Assembly: GCA_910578195.1 (NCBI GenBank)
Contig: CAJTOY010000002.1
Location: forward strand, 72,272 to 136,271
DNA from: an uncultured Christensenella sp.
Lineage (GTDB): Bacteria > Bacillota > Clostridia > Christensenellales > Borkfalkiaceae
DNA: 64,000 nucleotides
Direction: 5' to 3'
In this document: piece by piece, positions 7,437-15,547 of the stretch
Layout of the letters: each line of letters opens with the position of its first letter
Position numbering within the stretch: the stretch's first letter is position 1
Program-made: the position numbers and the translations under genes
Notes under the pieces: generated by a model
What the model was told of the DNA's origin: nothing
Seen by the model: only the letters and a program-made list of their open reading frames with translations
Database searches by the model: none

Positions 7437-9680
7437 ATGGCATTCAGATATTTAAACGGCGCCTGCATAGACGACAATATTCTTACGAGATACAAGTCGG
7501 GCAAGGGCAACGAAGAACTTATAACTATTCCCGAAGGGGTTACCGAAATCGGCGAAAGCGCTTTTTCGGGCGAAAGCTTTAAAAACATAATATTAAACGT
7601 CGAGAAAGTTGGCGACTACGCGTTCAACTATTGCCACAACTTAAAAGGGGTTACTCTGTGCGAGGGCTTGCGCGAGCTCGGTAAATGGGCGTTCAACAGC
7701 TGTAAAAGGATTGCGGCTATTCATATCCCCTCCACCCTTATTAAAATGGACAGAAAGGAACAGCCGTTCAACAACTGCTCGAATTTAAAAAGCATTACCG
7801 TCGAGGAAGACAACCCCGTATATCATGCGAAGAATAACTGTCTGATTGAAACGAAAGCGAAAATTCTTCTGTGCGGATGTTCGACCTCGGTTATACCGAA
7901 AGACGGAAGCGTCGCCGTTATCGGCAAGGGCGCGTTTGTAAGGCAATTCGCGCTCGCTTCGATAGATATCCCCGACAGCGTTACTAAAATAGGCGAGCTT
8001 GCGTTTTTGTTATGCAACTCTTTGAGTAAAGTTGTAATTCCCGACAGCGTAAAAACAATCGGCGCTTCGGCGTTCGAGGGCAGCGGAATTAAAGTACTGC
8101 GCTTGGGAAGCGGGGTCGAAACGATAGGCGCGGGCGCGTTTACGAGCTGTCCGTATCTGACCGAGGCGACCGTGCCCGACAACGTCAGGTCAATCGGCGG
8201 GCGTATATTTGCAAACTCGGGGTTAAAGTCGGTAAAGCTCGGCAAAGGCATAAAAACCGTGCCCGATGCGGCGTTCAGAAATTGCGAAAATTTAACCGAG
8301 GCAATTCTTCCCGAAGGGCTTGTTTCAATCGAAAAAAACGCGTTCAGAAACTGCTGTACGCTTGAAAAAATTTGCATACCCGCGAGCGTTACCTACATAG
8401 GCGCGGGCGCGTTCCAATCGTGCAGAAAGCTGAAAGACGTTATCATAGAAAACGAAAATACCGTAATCGCCGAGGACGCGTTTACAAACTGCGCCTATCA
8501 GCCCCCGAAAATTGAAACGAATACGGATTTCGAGTTAAACGGCGCCTCGCTTATAAAATATAAGGGAAGCGGCAAACAGATATCCATACCCCAAAGTGTT
8601 ACCAAAATAGCCGACAAGGCGTTTAAAAACAGCGCCGTCGAAGAAATATTCATACACGCGGGCGTGACCGCCATTTCCGTTCACGCATTCGAAAACTGCG
8701 AAAATCTGCGCACGCTCGAAATCGAAAAAGCGAATAAAAAATTCCGCAGCGAGGGCAATTGCATAATAAACAAAAAAACCGACACGGTTGCCTGCGGCTG
8801 TGCGGAAAGCGTCATACCCGACGGCGTCAAGGTTATCGGCGTCGGCGCGTTCAAATTTTGCAGGGGGTTAAAATCCGTTCATATTCCCGCAAGCGTGGAA
8901 CGCATCGAGACCGACGCTTTTTTGAATTGCTATGAGCTCGAAGAAGTAACGTCCGAAGAAGGGCTTGAATTTATCGGTCACCACGCCTTTAAGAACTGTA
9001 AAAATCTTAAAAGCGTTACGCTTGCCCGCGGACTTAAAACAATCGACAGCGGCGCATTTGAAAGCTGCAAAAAACTCAGATATCTGAGTTTGCCCGAGGG
9101 GCTGGAAACTATTAAACAAGCCGCTTTCTATGAGTGTACCGACCTTGAAGAAATTTATCTTCCCGACGGGCTTACACACCTCGCAAACGTTGCCTTTAAC
9201 AAATGTACGAACGTAAAAAGCATAAGATTGCCCGCAAGCCTTATAAAAATAGAATATAATGCGTTCAGTTCGGGTCCGCACCTCGAAAGCATCACCGTCG
9301 AGGAAGGCAACCCCATGTTTTCGGGCAAGGGCAACTGTCTGACCGAATTCAGCACGCGCTTCCGCGAACCCGATTACCAGTTGATTTGCGGCTGTAAAAA
9401 CAGTGTAATCCCTGCGGATTTGGACATAAAAGTCATTAACGACGCTTTCGAAGGCTGTTCGACCCTCGAAGAACTCGATATTCCCGAAGGAGTGGAATTT
9501 GTTTACGGCAATGCGTTCGGCGGCTGTACGGGATTGAAACGACTGTCCATCCCCGAAAGCTTCCGCCATATAGAGGTTTTCGGCGACTGCACGGCGCTCG
9601 AAAGCGTTACCGCGCCCGAGATAGCCCGCTCTTATTTCGAAAAGTTGAATAAAAATATCGTATTCACGCCCAAAAAATAA
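7437..9680 (+). CDS. BspA-like leucine-rich repeat (LRR_5) protein
   Basis: A 747-residue protein made almost wholly of LRR_5 repeats of about 23 residues (pattern IPxGVxxIGxxAFxxCxxLxxV). It opens with a variant repeat (LNGACIDDNILTRYK). Three times the array is interrupted by a related insert carrying a Cys-Gly-Cys and SVIP: around residues 133-163 (LLCGCSTSVIPKDG), 440-470 (VACGCAESVIPDG) and 618-655 (LICGCKNSVIPADL). No signal peptide, anchor or membrane helix is seen, so it may be cytoplasmic or leave by an unusual route. BspA-like proteins often bind host or bacterial surface ligands; the role here is not known. A terminator follows the stop. Confidence 0.9.
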   Translation: MAFRYLNGACIDDNILTRYKSGKGNEELITIPEGVTEIGESAFSGESFKNIILNVEKVGDYAFNYCHNLKGVTLCEGLRELGKWAFNSCKRIAAIHIPSTLIKMDRKEQPFNNCSNLKSITVEEDNPVYHAKNNCLIETKAKILLCGCSTSVIPKDGSVAVIGKGAFVRQFALASIDIPDSVTKIGELAFLLCNSLSKVVIPDSVKTIGASAFEGSGIKVLRLGSGVETIGAGAFTSCPYLTEATVPDNVRSIGGRIFANSGLKSVKLGKGIKTVPDAAFRNCENLTEAILPEGLVSIEKNAFRNCCTLEKICIPASVTYIGAGAFQSCRKLKDVIIENENTVIAEDAFTNCAYQPPKIETNTDFELNGASLIKYKGSGKQISIPQSVTKIADKAFKNSAVEEIFIHAGVTAISVHAFENCENLRTLEIEKANKKFRSEGNCIINKKTDTVACGCAESVIPDGVKVIGVGAFKFCRGLKSVHIPASVERIETDAFLNCYELEEVTSEEGLEFIGHHAFKNCKNLKSVTLARGLKTIDSGAFESCKKLRYLSLPEGLETIKQAAFYECTDLEEIYLPDGLTHLANVAFNKCTNVKSIRLPASLIKIEYNAFSSGPHLESITVEEGNPMFSGKGNCLTEFSTRFREPDYQLICGCKNSVIPADLDIKVINDAFEGCSTLEELDIPEGVEFVYGNAFGGCTGLKRLSIPESFRHIEVFGDCTALESVTAPEIARSYFEKLNKNIVFTPKK

Positions 9681-9685
9681 AAATC

Positions 9686-9708
9686 GCGCCCGCAAAGGGC
9701 GCTTTTTT
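9686..9708 (+). terminator. Terminator of the LRR gene
   Basis: GCGCCC-GCAAA-GGGCGC stem followed by TTTTTT, six bases after the stop codon. Confidence 0.9.
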
Positions 9709-9738
9709 ATAGGTTTTTACGACCCGAAAAAATTGTAC

Positions 9739-9767
9739 TTGACATTGCAAAAAAATTGATATATAAC
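9739..9767 (+). promoter_or_regulatory. Orphan sigma-A-like promoter
   Basis: TTGACA (9739-9744), 17-base spacer, TATAAC (9762-9767). Nothing intact follows; it points into the DUF2461 remnants, so it may be a relic or drive a short RNA. Confidence 0.5.
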
Positions 9768-9768
9768 T

Positions 9769-9867
9769 TTATATAAGGAGAAGCTCGGCGGCTTCTTTGT
9801 TTTCTTTTTTGTGTGCGTGGTACCAGTCGCGGTTGTTGTTTGCGGCAAGCTCCGCAAGATAATTCAT
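9769..9867 (-). pseudogene. DUF2461 gene remnant, N-terminal part
   Basis: A 32-codon minus-strand frame from the ATG at 9867: it contains YLAELAANNNRDWYHAHKKE, which matches the DUF2461 N-terminus (pattern FLxxLxxNNxRxWFxxNK), then stops. DUF2461 proteins are usually over 200 residues, so this is a fragment. Confidence 0.65.
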
Positions 9868-9884
9868 AATAAGTTCAGTATTAA

Positions 9885-9989
9885 TTTTCGAAATTTTTAA
9901 CAAACGCCGTCAAGATATTCAAGGCAATGAAGCCCTTCAACGACTTTTTAAACAGGGCGCTCAAAGATTTCAAAATGCCCGAAAGGTAA
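9885..9989 (+). pseudogene. DUF2461-like C-terminal remnant on the opposite strand
   Basis: The plus-strand frame ending at 9989 reads AVKIFKAMKPFNDFLNRALK and then DFKMPER-stop, which looks like the C-terminal helix of a DUF2461 protein. It has no start codon or ribosome site. It lies on the opposite strand to the N-terminal fragment 18 bases away, indicating deletion with inversion. Family match of this half is less certain than of the first. Confidence 0.45.
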
Positions 9990-10056
9990 ACCGGCTCTTC
10001 CCTTGTCACGATTGCAACTGTTTTTTAACCGCACGGCGACAAAATATACGTTTTCG

Positions 10057-10085
10057 AAAAAACACCCTTAGTGGGTGTTTTTTGT
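10057..10085. terminator. Bidirectional terminator
   Basis: AAAAAACACCC-TTAGT-GGGTGTTTTTT, ending the HxlR transcript on the minus strand and possibly anything entering from the left. Confidence 0.8.
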
Positions 10086-10088
10086 TGT

Positions 10089-10484
10089 TTATAAGTTAAG
10101 CAGTTCTTTGATTTCTTCTTCCGAGTAAGGACAAACATAATCGGGCGCGCATAAATGAGTTTGACTCCACATCATCATTTGCGTTAAAACGGGAACGAAA
10201 CTTTTTCCGAGTTCCGTCAAAGTATATTCTACTTTCGGCGGAATTTCTTTATAAATTTCGCGGTGTATAAAACCGTCGTCCTCTAATTCGCGTAACTGTT
10301 TTGTTAACGTCGATTGAGTTATACCTTCCATTCGGCGCAACAATTCCCCGAAGCGTTGTACTTTATAAAACGCAATGTACCAAAGAATCAGGAATTTCCA
10401 TTTACCGCTTAAAACGGCTTGCAACGTATTCATAGGAACACACCGCGCCATAACTTCTCTTTTCCTGAATTTGTTGTCTGTCAT
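10089..10484 (-). CDS. HxlR-family transcriptional regulator
   Basis: A 131-residue winged-helix protein with the HxlR core: WKFLILWYIAFYKVQRFGEL, the recognition region ITQSTLTKQLRELEDDGFI and the wing PPKVEYTLTELG. Cys15 near the N-terminus is in the place used by redox- or electrophile-sensing relatives such as HypR and YodB. It is divergent from the radical-SAM gene across 151 bases with a short-palindrome operator candidate, and probably controls that gene and itself. Confidence 0.9.
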   Translation of the reverse strand: MTDNKFRKREVMARCVPMNTLQAVLSGKWKFLILWYIAFYKVQRFGELLRRMEGITQSTLTKQLRELEDDGFIHREIYKEIPPKVEYTLTELGKSFVPVLTQMMMWSQTHLCAPDYVCPYSEEEIKELLNL

Positions 10485-10501
10485 AATAACACCTTAGCAG
10501 C

Positions 10502-10530
10502 ATTGTATCGCATCGATAAGCGTAAGTCAA
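10502..10530 (-). promoter_or_regulatory. Promoter of the HxlR gene
   Basis: Minus strand TTGACT (10525-10530), 17-base spacer, TACAAT (10502-10507). Confidence 0.75.
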
Positions 10531-10533
10531 ATG

Positions 10534-10577
10534 CATTAGTATCATTTTTGATAGTACTACTAAATAAAGACAGTACT
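10534..10577. promoter_or_regulatory. Putative HxlR operator region
   Basis: Contains an imperfect inverted repeat AGTATCATTTTTGATAGTAC (about 10538-10557) and two AGTACT palindromes at 10553-10558 and 10572-10577, 19 bases apart. The second touches the weak -35 of the radical-SAM promoter (TTGTAT at 10577, TATAAT at 10601). Confidence 0.45.
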
Positions 10578-10606
10578 TGTATTCCAATACTTATGTGATT
10601 TATAAT
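10577..10606 (+). promoter_or_regulatory. Promoter of the radical-SAM gene
   Basis: Weak -35 TTGTAT (10577-10582), 18-base spacer, perfect TATAAT (10601-10606). A weak -35 overlapped by an operator suits a repressed, inducible gene. Confidence 0.55.
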
Positions 10607-10635
10607 ATCGAAAAACAAAAGGACGGTATTTATTT

Positions 10636-11520
10636 ATGCACTACACGGGAACGGTTTGGCGCCCGCCATACGAGGCTTGGTCGGCTTTATTACAAGTAAC
10701 TGCGGGCTGTACGCACCATAAATGTAAATTCTGCACGTTATACGAGGATATTCCTTTCAAGTTCAAAATGTCGCCTATGGACGAGATAGAGGACGATTTG
10801 AAAGAATTGAATCATTTTACGCCCGACGTAACGAGAATGTTTTTAGTCGGTGCAAACCCGTTTGTATTATCGACGGAAAAACTGCGGCAAATAGCATATT
10901 TATCTAAACAATATCTCAACCGATTAAAAACTATCGGCTGTTTTGCGCGTATAACCGATATAGCGCCGAAAAGCGTTGACGAATTAAAACAGTTGCGTAG
11001 TTGCGGCTATAACGGTATTACAATCGGAGTTGAAACGGGCGATGACGAAGCGCTTTCTTTCATGAATAAGGGCTATTCTTCTGCCGACATTTTAGAACAA
11101 TGCCGCAAACTTGACGAGGTCGGGCTTGAATATAACTTTTTCTATCTTACGGGTATTTACGGTAAAGGTAAAAGCAAAAAGGGTGTTGAAAATACATTGA
11201 AAATATTTAATCGATTAAACCCGAAAATCGTCGGCGCGTCGATGCTGACAATTTATCCCGCGTCGGAATTGTACGGCGAAATTCAAAACGGAAATTGGAC
11301 GGAAGAAAGCGAAACGGAAAAATACGAGGAGTTGAAAATGCTTGTAAACGGTTTAGATATTAAAACGCATTTTGCAGCCCTCGGCGCGTCAAATGCCGTA
11401 CAATTACACGGTAACTTACCTACCGAAAGAAACGAATTGATAAACATAATCGACGGGGTTTTAAGCCGTTTTGACGAAAGCGAATTGCAACGATACAGGA
11501 AAAATTTGAAACATTTATAG
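10636..11520 (+). CDS. Radical SAM protein
   Basis: A 294-residue TIM-barrel radical SAM enzyme. The cluster motif CTHHKCKFC (residues 25-33) has four residues between the first and second Cys, as in the Elp3/B12-binding-like branch, instead of the common three. Later motifs are FLVGANPF, GYNGITIGVETGDDEALSFM and NFFYLTGIYGKGKS. It should bind a 4Fe-4S cluster and cleave S-adenosylmethionine; the substrate is unknown. Codon use is more AT-rich than the preceding LRR gene, and with the HxlR regulator it looks like an acquired stress-response pair. Confidence 0.85.
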   Translation: MHYTGTVWRPPYEAWSALLQVTAGCTHHKCKFCTLYEDIPFKFKMSPMDEIEDDLKELNHFTPDVTRMFLVGANPFVLSTEKLRQIAYLSKQYLNRLKTIGCFARITDIAPKSVDELKQLRSCGYNGITIGVETGDDEALSFMNKGYSSADILEQCRKLDEVGLEYNFFYLTGIYGKGKSKKGVENTLKIFNRLNPKIVGASMLTIYPASELYGEIQNGNWTEESETEKYEELKMLVNGLDIKTHFAALGASNAVQLHGNLPTERNELINIIDGVLSRFDESELQRYRKNLKHL

Positions 11521-11546
11521 ACGGGCATATTTGTGGGACAAGGTGG

Positions 11547-11678
11547 ATATTGCCGTTTCCGGAAGCGGAACCTCGGCAAACCTTCGCCTTGCCCAGTCGA
11601 ACGGTAAAACTTCTTCTACTACCTCCTCCCCGCTAACACAATAAGACCTTGACGCAAGTCAAGGTCTTATTGTGGTGG
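11547..11678. repeat. 132-bp repeat, copy 1
   Basis: About 93% identical to 13255-13386 by eye. It holds a perfect hairpin AATAAGACCTTGAC-NNNN-GTCAAGGTCTTATT (about 11639-11670) followed by TGTGGTGG. The pair brackets the DUF2130 gene as direct repeats. Confidence 0.9.
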
Positions 11679-11712
11679 AGCGGTAGTAACCTAAAACGAA
11701 TTTTTATACTAT

Positions 11713-12918
11713 CTAATTATTATTTAATTCATTAAATTTTGCAAGCATAGTAGGATTGTTCTTTGTAAGTTTTTTAATTGACAAGGCTTCGGCTTTATCG
11801 TTTGCAAGCCTTAAATTATTTTCAGAACCTAATAATGCTTCTTTTGTTTTTTGTAAATGCGCTATCGTTTTATCAATTTCTTCAATCGCCGTAAAAAATT
11901 TTTCACTTGCGAGCCTATAATTTCTTGAAAATTTATCTTTGAAATCATTCATATCTCTTTCAAAATTTGTTATATCAATGTTTTGACTACGCTCAATAAT
12001 AAGAGCCTTTTTATAGTCTAATGATTTAGTAGCAGCATTTTTCAGCAAAGTTATAAGCGGAATAAAAAACTGCGGACGAATTACATACATCTTTGGGTAT
12101 TTGTACGACACATCAACTATTCCAGAGTTATAATAATCGTTATCAGTTTCTAACATTGACACCAAAACGGCATACTCACAATTCTTTTCTCGTCTATCTT
12201 TATCAAGTTCTTTTAAAAAATCTTCATTTTTCTTTTTTGTAGCCGTTGTATCTGCTTCATTTTTCATTTCAAACATTATTGATATTATTTCAGATTTATC
12301 GTCATCAAATTCTCTGAAAATATAGTCACCTTTACTACCCGTATGTATATCATTATCTTTTTCAAAATAAGCATTTTGAAAACCTAACGCTCTTAACTTA
12401 TTAAATTCTACTTCGCAATGTTGTTCAAGAGTTTCGCCCAACAGTTTAACACTTTGACGCGCTTTGAAATCTTTATATTGCGCGATTTGTTCATCTTTAA
12501 GTTTTAATTGCCCCTCGTAGTTTTCTTTTATATTCTTTTCACGCAACTGATAATCTTTTTCATCATTTTTTAATTGACCTTTAAGAGATATTATCTCTTG
12601 CGCTTTATCGGCAATTTCTTTATCTTTATCTAAAACCGCCTTATTGACAGCCAATTCCATTTCTGTTTTATTCGTAGCAATTTGAGATTTTAATTGCTGT
12701 ATTTCAATATCTTTGCTACTTAATTCTTTTTCATAATTCTTTTCTATTTCTAATTTTGTTGTTTTTAAGGCATTTTCTTTATCAACCTTATATTGTTCTT
12801 CTTTTTCGAGAATACGTTTGTTAAATTCTTTATCTCGAATTTGGTTGACAATAGCCATATAAGCTGACTCGTCAATTTGGAATACTTCACCGCATTTAGG
12901 GCATTTGATTTGGTTCAT
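11713..12918 (-). CDS. DUF2130 family protein (coiled coil plus predicted nuclease-like core)
   Basis: A 401-residue protein starting at the ATG at 12918, preceded by GGAG; the frame upstream of it lies inside a hairpin. Residues 1-20 hold a zinc-knuckle-like IKCPKCGEVF, 25-190 are a long Lys/Glu coiled coil, and about 195-320 the DUF2130 core with GSKGDYIFREF and IMFEMKNEADTTATKKKNED, resembling the PD-(D/E)xK arrangement of RmuC-like nucleases. A second coiled coil ends the protein. Function is not established; a role in DNA processing or defence is inferred. It is AT-rich and bracketed by a duplicated 132-bp segment next to an attachment site. Confidence 0.85.
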   Translation of the reverse strand: MNQIKCPKCGEVFQIDESAYMAIVNQIRDKEFNKRILEKEEQYKVDKENALKTTKLEIEKNYEKELSSKDIEIQQLKSQIATNKTEMELAVNKAVLDKDKEIADKAQEIISLKGQLKNDEKDYQLREKNIKENYEGQLKLKDEQIAQYKDFKARQSVKLLGETLEQHCEVEFNKLRALGFQNAYFEKDNDIHTGSKGDYIFREFDDDKSEIISIMFEMKNEADTTATKKKNEDFLKELDKDRREKNCEYAVLVSMLETDNDYYNSGIVDVSYKYPKMYVIRPQFFIPLITLLKNAATKSLDYKKALIIERSQNIDITNFERDMNDFKDKFSRNYRLASEKFFTAIEEIDKTIAHLQKTKEALLGSENNLRLANDKAEALSIKKLTKNNPTMLAKFNELNNN

Positions 12919-12995
12919 AATTAAAACTCCTTTGTTGATTATTAAAAAAGCGTGTTCCATTGAGAAACACGCCGAAAAACGCATCTCTCAATGTT

Positions 12996-13088
12996 GCGAT
13001 ACATTTCCCTATAATCAAGGTGAGAGAGTACATTTTTACCTATACTGCTCCCTGATTAAGGGTATTCAAATGTATCGCACAATTACTA
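12996..13088 (-). other. Long rod-like inverted repeat upstream of DUF2130
   Basis: An 11-bp perfect arm GCGATACATTT (13078-13088 read on minus) pairs with AAATGTATCGC (12996-13006). Inside, CCCTTAATCAGG pairs imperfectly with CCTTGATTATAGGG, and GAGCAGTA with TACTCTCTC, so nearly all of the 93 bases can form one hairpin. A promoter-like TTGCTT-17-TATAGT lies directly upstream on the minus strand (about 13094-13122). It is followed by a GCGTGTT...AACACGC hairpin with a U-run near 12945. It could be a small RNA, a regulatory leader or a miniature inverted-repeat element. Confidence 0.5.
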
Positions 13089-13139
13089 TACCACATTTTA
13101 CGACTTAAAGCAATCATTTTCATACTGCAAAACTAAAAT

Positions 13140-13254
13140 GGCACTGTGGCGAGAGCTTGTCTTGACAAGCTCTCGCCGCATCGCCCCCGCACGAACTGCG
13201 ATTCGAATCCACAACTACCAACAATAATAACAGCACCTATTATGAGGTGCTGTT
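13140..13254. other. Hairpin-rich intergenic spacer
   Basis: Holds a perfect 14-bp inverted repeat with a TT loop at 13147-13176 (GGCGAGAGCTTGTC arm), a tRNA T-loop-like string GATTCGAATCC near 13201 and the hairpin AACAGCACCT-ATTATG-AGGTGCTGTT at about 13229-13254. No gene is seen; it looks like stacked terminators and debris of earlier insertions at the tRNA site. Confidence 0.5.
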
Positions 13255-13386
13255 ATATTGCCGTTCCCGGAAGCGGAACCTCGGCAAACCTTCGCCTTGC
13301 TCATTCAAACGGTATAGCTTCTTCTACTACCGCCTCCCCGCTAAAACAATAAGACCTTGACACAAGTCAAGGTCTTATTGTGGTGG
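13255..13386. repeat. 132-bp repeat, copy 2, abutting attL
   Basis: Second copy of the repeat at 11547-11678, with the same AATAAGACCTTGAC hairpin. Its end runs directly into the truncated tRNA-Tyr (attL) at 13381. Confidence 0.9.
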
Positions 13387-13435
13387 GAGGAGGTGGATTC
13401 GAACCACCGAAGTCGGAGACGTCAGATTTACAGTC
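13381..13435 (-). repeat. attL (55-bp fragment of tRNA-Tyr)
   Basis: Identical to 31993-32047. It covers the 3' CCA, acceptor, T arm, variable arm and anticodon loop (GTA) of tRNA-Tyr; the 5' half is missing, so it is not a functional tRNA. Just inside lie TAGTCCCAA (13533-13541) and ATTCCCAA (13544-13551), related to repeats at the other end. Confidence 0.95.
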
Positions 13436-13600
13436 GGCTAAACCTTAATATTTTATTCATTAATTGCCGATTTAAGCGCGTTTTATTCAAAAAATCAGCT
13501 TTTATTTTGCATAAAATCAGTGTAATAAATTTTAGTCCCAACAATTCCCAACGCAATAGCCCTATCATTCTTTAAATAAAAGCCCGCTTCGGCGGGCTTT

Positions 13601-13852
13601 TTATACTTGTTTTTCTACAAACCACCGATTCGAAAATTTTTCGTAGTATACCACTCTTTCGCGCCCCTGGATTAAAACGGTATAGCGAATTGTCGGCGCG
13701 CTCCCAACGTGCGCGGGCGGCGCTGAACGCTTGTCTATAACTCTTGATATCGGATACCGCGTGCCGTCCGTCCATTCCAGCTCGACGGGCTTCATGTTAC
13801 CGTCCGGGTCGACGTGCAGTAACATTCCAACATAAATTTTTTCGTACTGCAT
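13601..13852 (-). CDS. Small conserved MGE protein, 83 aa
   Basis: MQYEKIYVGMLLHVDPDGNM, followed by PVELEWTDGTRYPISRVIDKR and IRYTVLIQGRERVVYYE. Similar small proteins (a beta-barrel-like domain reading a design of WEDG and IRYT motifs) occur widely in Clostridia, often beside Y-family DNA polymerase genes; no function is known. I start at the internal ATG at 13852 because the frame upstream is Pro/Gln/His-rich and has no ribosome site. It is the last gene of the leftward run, next to attL. Confidence 0.7.
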   Translation of the reverse strand: MQYEKIYVGMLLHVDPDGNMKPVELEWTDGTRYPISRVIDKRSAPPAHVGSAPTIRYTVLIQGRERVVYYEKFSNRWFVEKQV

Positions 13853-14552
13853 ACGGTTAGTATGTTCATTTTTTTGGAAGGTTTGCGGCGGGACTTTGCG
13901 GGCATGTAAAAGGCGCAGTGCCGGGCAATTTGGCGCAATTTGCTGACGCGGCGGTTTGTGCTCGGCTTGAAGTTTCAACCGCCTACGCTCGGCCTACGCC
14001 GTCAGAAATGACTTAAAATAATGAAATGATATTGCAAGGCGGGTCGGCGGGCTATGCTGTAAAGTTTACTTTATCAGCATTTCAATAATATGGGGTAAGG
14101 GCGCTTGCACCCTTCCGCATTTTATAAAAATGACTTTTAAAATCGTCGTCATTTAATACGCTTAAACTGCTTCTGCGCTTAAGGCGCACCTTTACAACCG
14201 AACAACTTTCCCCGCGCGGACGGCGCGGACTTTCTCACCGCTTAAATCTCGCCGCACCGTAAAAATGCGGCGGAATTGTACAAGGAATCATATTACTTAA
14301 TACTGTAACTATGCGGAAACCGTACCGTTTAATTCCAATAACCGTACTTTTAATTATCAAAAACCGAACCGAAAATTTTTAAAATAGTTCGGTTTCTGCG
14401 CATTTTTAAAAGACAAAAATAAAAAGCCTGATTTTTTACTGAAAATCACGCTTATTTTACTCTGAATTTATGTCGGCCATGCCATTTGTTGCGCGTTCTG
14501 ACCGTTTTTTATCATTTCTTTGAACGACTATAAGCGCAGTCAACGCTGCGCT
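13853..14552. other. Non-coding 700-bp region, candidate origin or packaging region
   Basis: No credible gene. Inverted repeats visible are GGGT-AAGGGCGCTTGC-ACCC (about 14095-14115), CCGCAC...TGCGG (about 14252-14276) and AAACCGAAC...GTTCGGTTT (about 14359-14396). It lies between the putative initiator gene and the element edge. Stretches like this in small phages usually hold the origin and packaging signal; that is inference. Confidence 0.4.
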
Positions 14553-15521
14553 TTAATTTGCTTCACTTTCAATTATATCTGTTTGGAAGAATCCTGGCGG
14601 GAATATCTTCCTATCTACTTTATGTATCTTTAAATATTTTTCAAGCTCTATACGAAGCTGCACTTTCTCAGCTTCAAACTTTAACAGTGCGTCTGAATCA
14701 TTCCCTTTCGTTCTGCGGAGTTCAGAAATTATTTCGCTTTGATTAACCTTTATACGCTCGTTTATATCTTTGTATTCAGTATCGAGCATAAGACGTCTAT
14801 GTAAGTCTTCCGGCGAAGGCTGCATATTGTACAGCGCTTGTATTGCCTGCCAGTTCATGTTCGTGTGTTTAACTGCCAAAATATGCGGGTTGACAAAATA
14901 TTTAGAACAGCCGCGTTTGCGCTTGCTGTTGCCGTCATACTTCTCCGTTTGAATTAACCCTGCGTCAATAAGCTCACGAACGGAATCGCCTGCGGTAGTT
15001 CTCGGAAGATTTATAGCGACGCCTATACGAGCTTGCGAGCTGATAAACTCGCCGCACGTTTTTGGGTTCGTCGCGCCGCGCTTTACCAAAGCAAGCGTTA
15101 ATATGCGTGAACGTGCAAAACGCTTATTCTCGCCGTTTACTTCCCATTCACGCTTAATCCAATAACGATCTATTTCTACATAGTCCTTTTTATTGTAATA
15201 CGCTTTTATCCGATATCTGGACTGCTTCACTACTTCGATAATTTCAAGTTTTTTAAGCAAGGTTAATGCCGCGCAAACTGTTTCTTTTGACATACCGAAC
15301 ACCTTAATAAAGTGCTCATAAGTCAGTTTTGCGGGCTCTTTGCAAATCTTATTCATAGTATGAATTTCGGATAAGATAAACTGTGCGCTTAATATAAGCC
15401 CCGTAAACACAGTAGTTTTCCCGCTCTTTACCTTGCCCGTGAATGCAAGCGGAAATTCGATATATAACGATTCTTCCGGAATGTTATTTAGTTGTTTCCA
15501 TTCTCTTTCTTCGCTTGCCAT
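14553..15521 (-). CDS. Tandem winged-helix protein, candidate replication initiator
   Basis: A 322-residue protein not matched to a named family. Residues about 60-110 (LTYEHFIKVFGMSKETVCAALTLLKKLEII) and 150-215 (GEFISSQARIGVAINLPRTTAGDSVRELIDAGLI) each look like a winged helix, and the C-terminus is a Lys/Glu helix. Two winged-helix domains plus a basic tail are the layout of theta-type plasmid or phage initiators. No HUH or Tyr nuclease motif is present. RBS AAAGGTAAGG precedes the ATG. Initiator role is inferred from domain layout and the adjacent non-coding region. Confidence 0.55.
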   Translation of the reverse strand: MASEEREWKQLNNIPEESLYIEFPLAFTGKVKSGKTTVFTGLILSAQFILSEIHTMNKICKEPAKLTYEHFIKVFGMSKETVCAALTLLKKLEIIEVVKQSRYRIKAYYNKKDYVEIDRYWIKREWEVNGENKRFARSRILTLALVKRGATNPKTCGEFISSQARIGVAINLPRTTAGDSVRELIDAGLIQTEKYDGNSKRKRGCSKYFVNPHILAVKHTNMNWQAIQALYNMQPSPEDLHRRLMLDTEYKDINERIKVNQSEIISELRRTKGNDSDALLKFEAEKVQLRIELEKYLKIHKVDRKIFPPGFFQTDIIESEAN

Positions 15522-15547
15522 ACCTTACCTTTTAAATACGCTAATTT

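Noticed and set aside
9780..9808. GAAGC-TCGGCG-GCTTC followed by T-rich sequence as a terminator
   Set aside because: It lies within the DUF2461 remnant coding frame, has only a 5-bp stem and no clear gene before it.
13195..13215. tRNA fragment from the T-loop string GATTCGAATCC
   Set aside because: Flanking bases do not pair as a T arm in either direction and no acceptor or anticodon arm is near; kept only as debris.
13357..13575. Plus-strand ORF reading through the attL tRNA sequence
   Set aside because: It is a translation of the tRNA-Tyr 3' half and adjoining hairpin, a common false gene.
14553..15521. Rolling-circle HUH replication protein
   Set aside because: No HUH pair or catalytic Tyr motif is present; it is built of winged helices.
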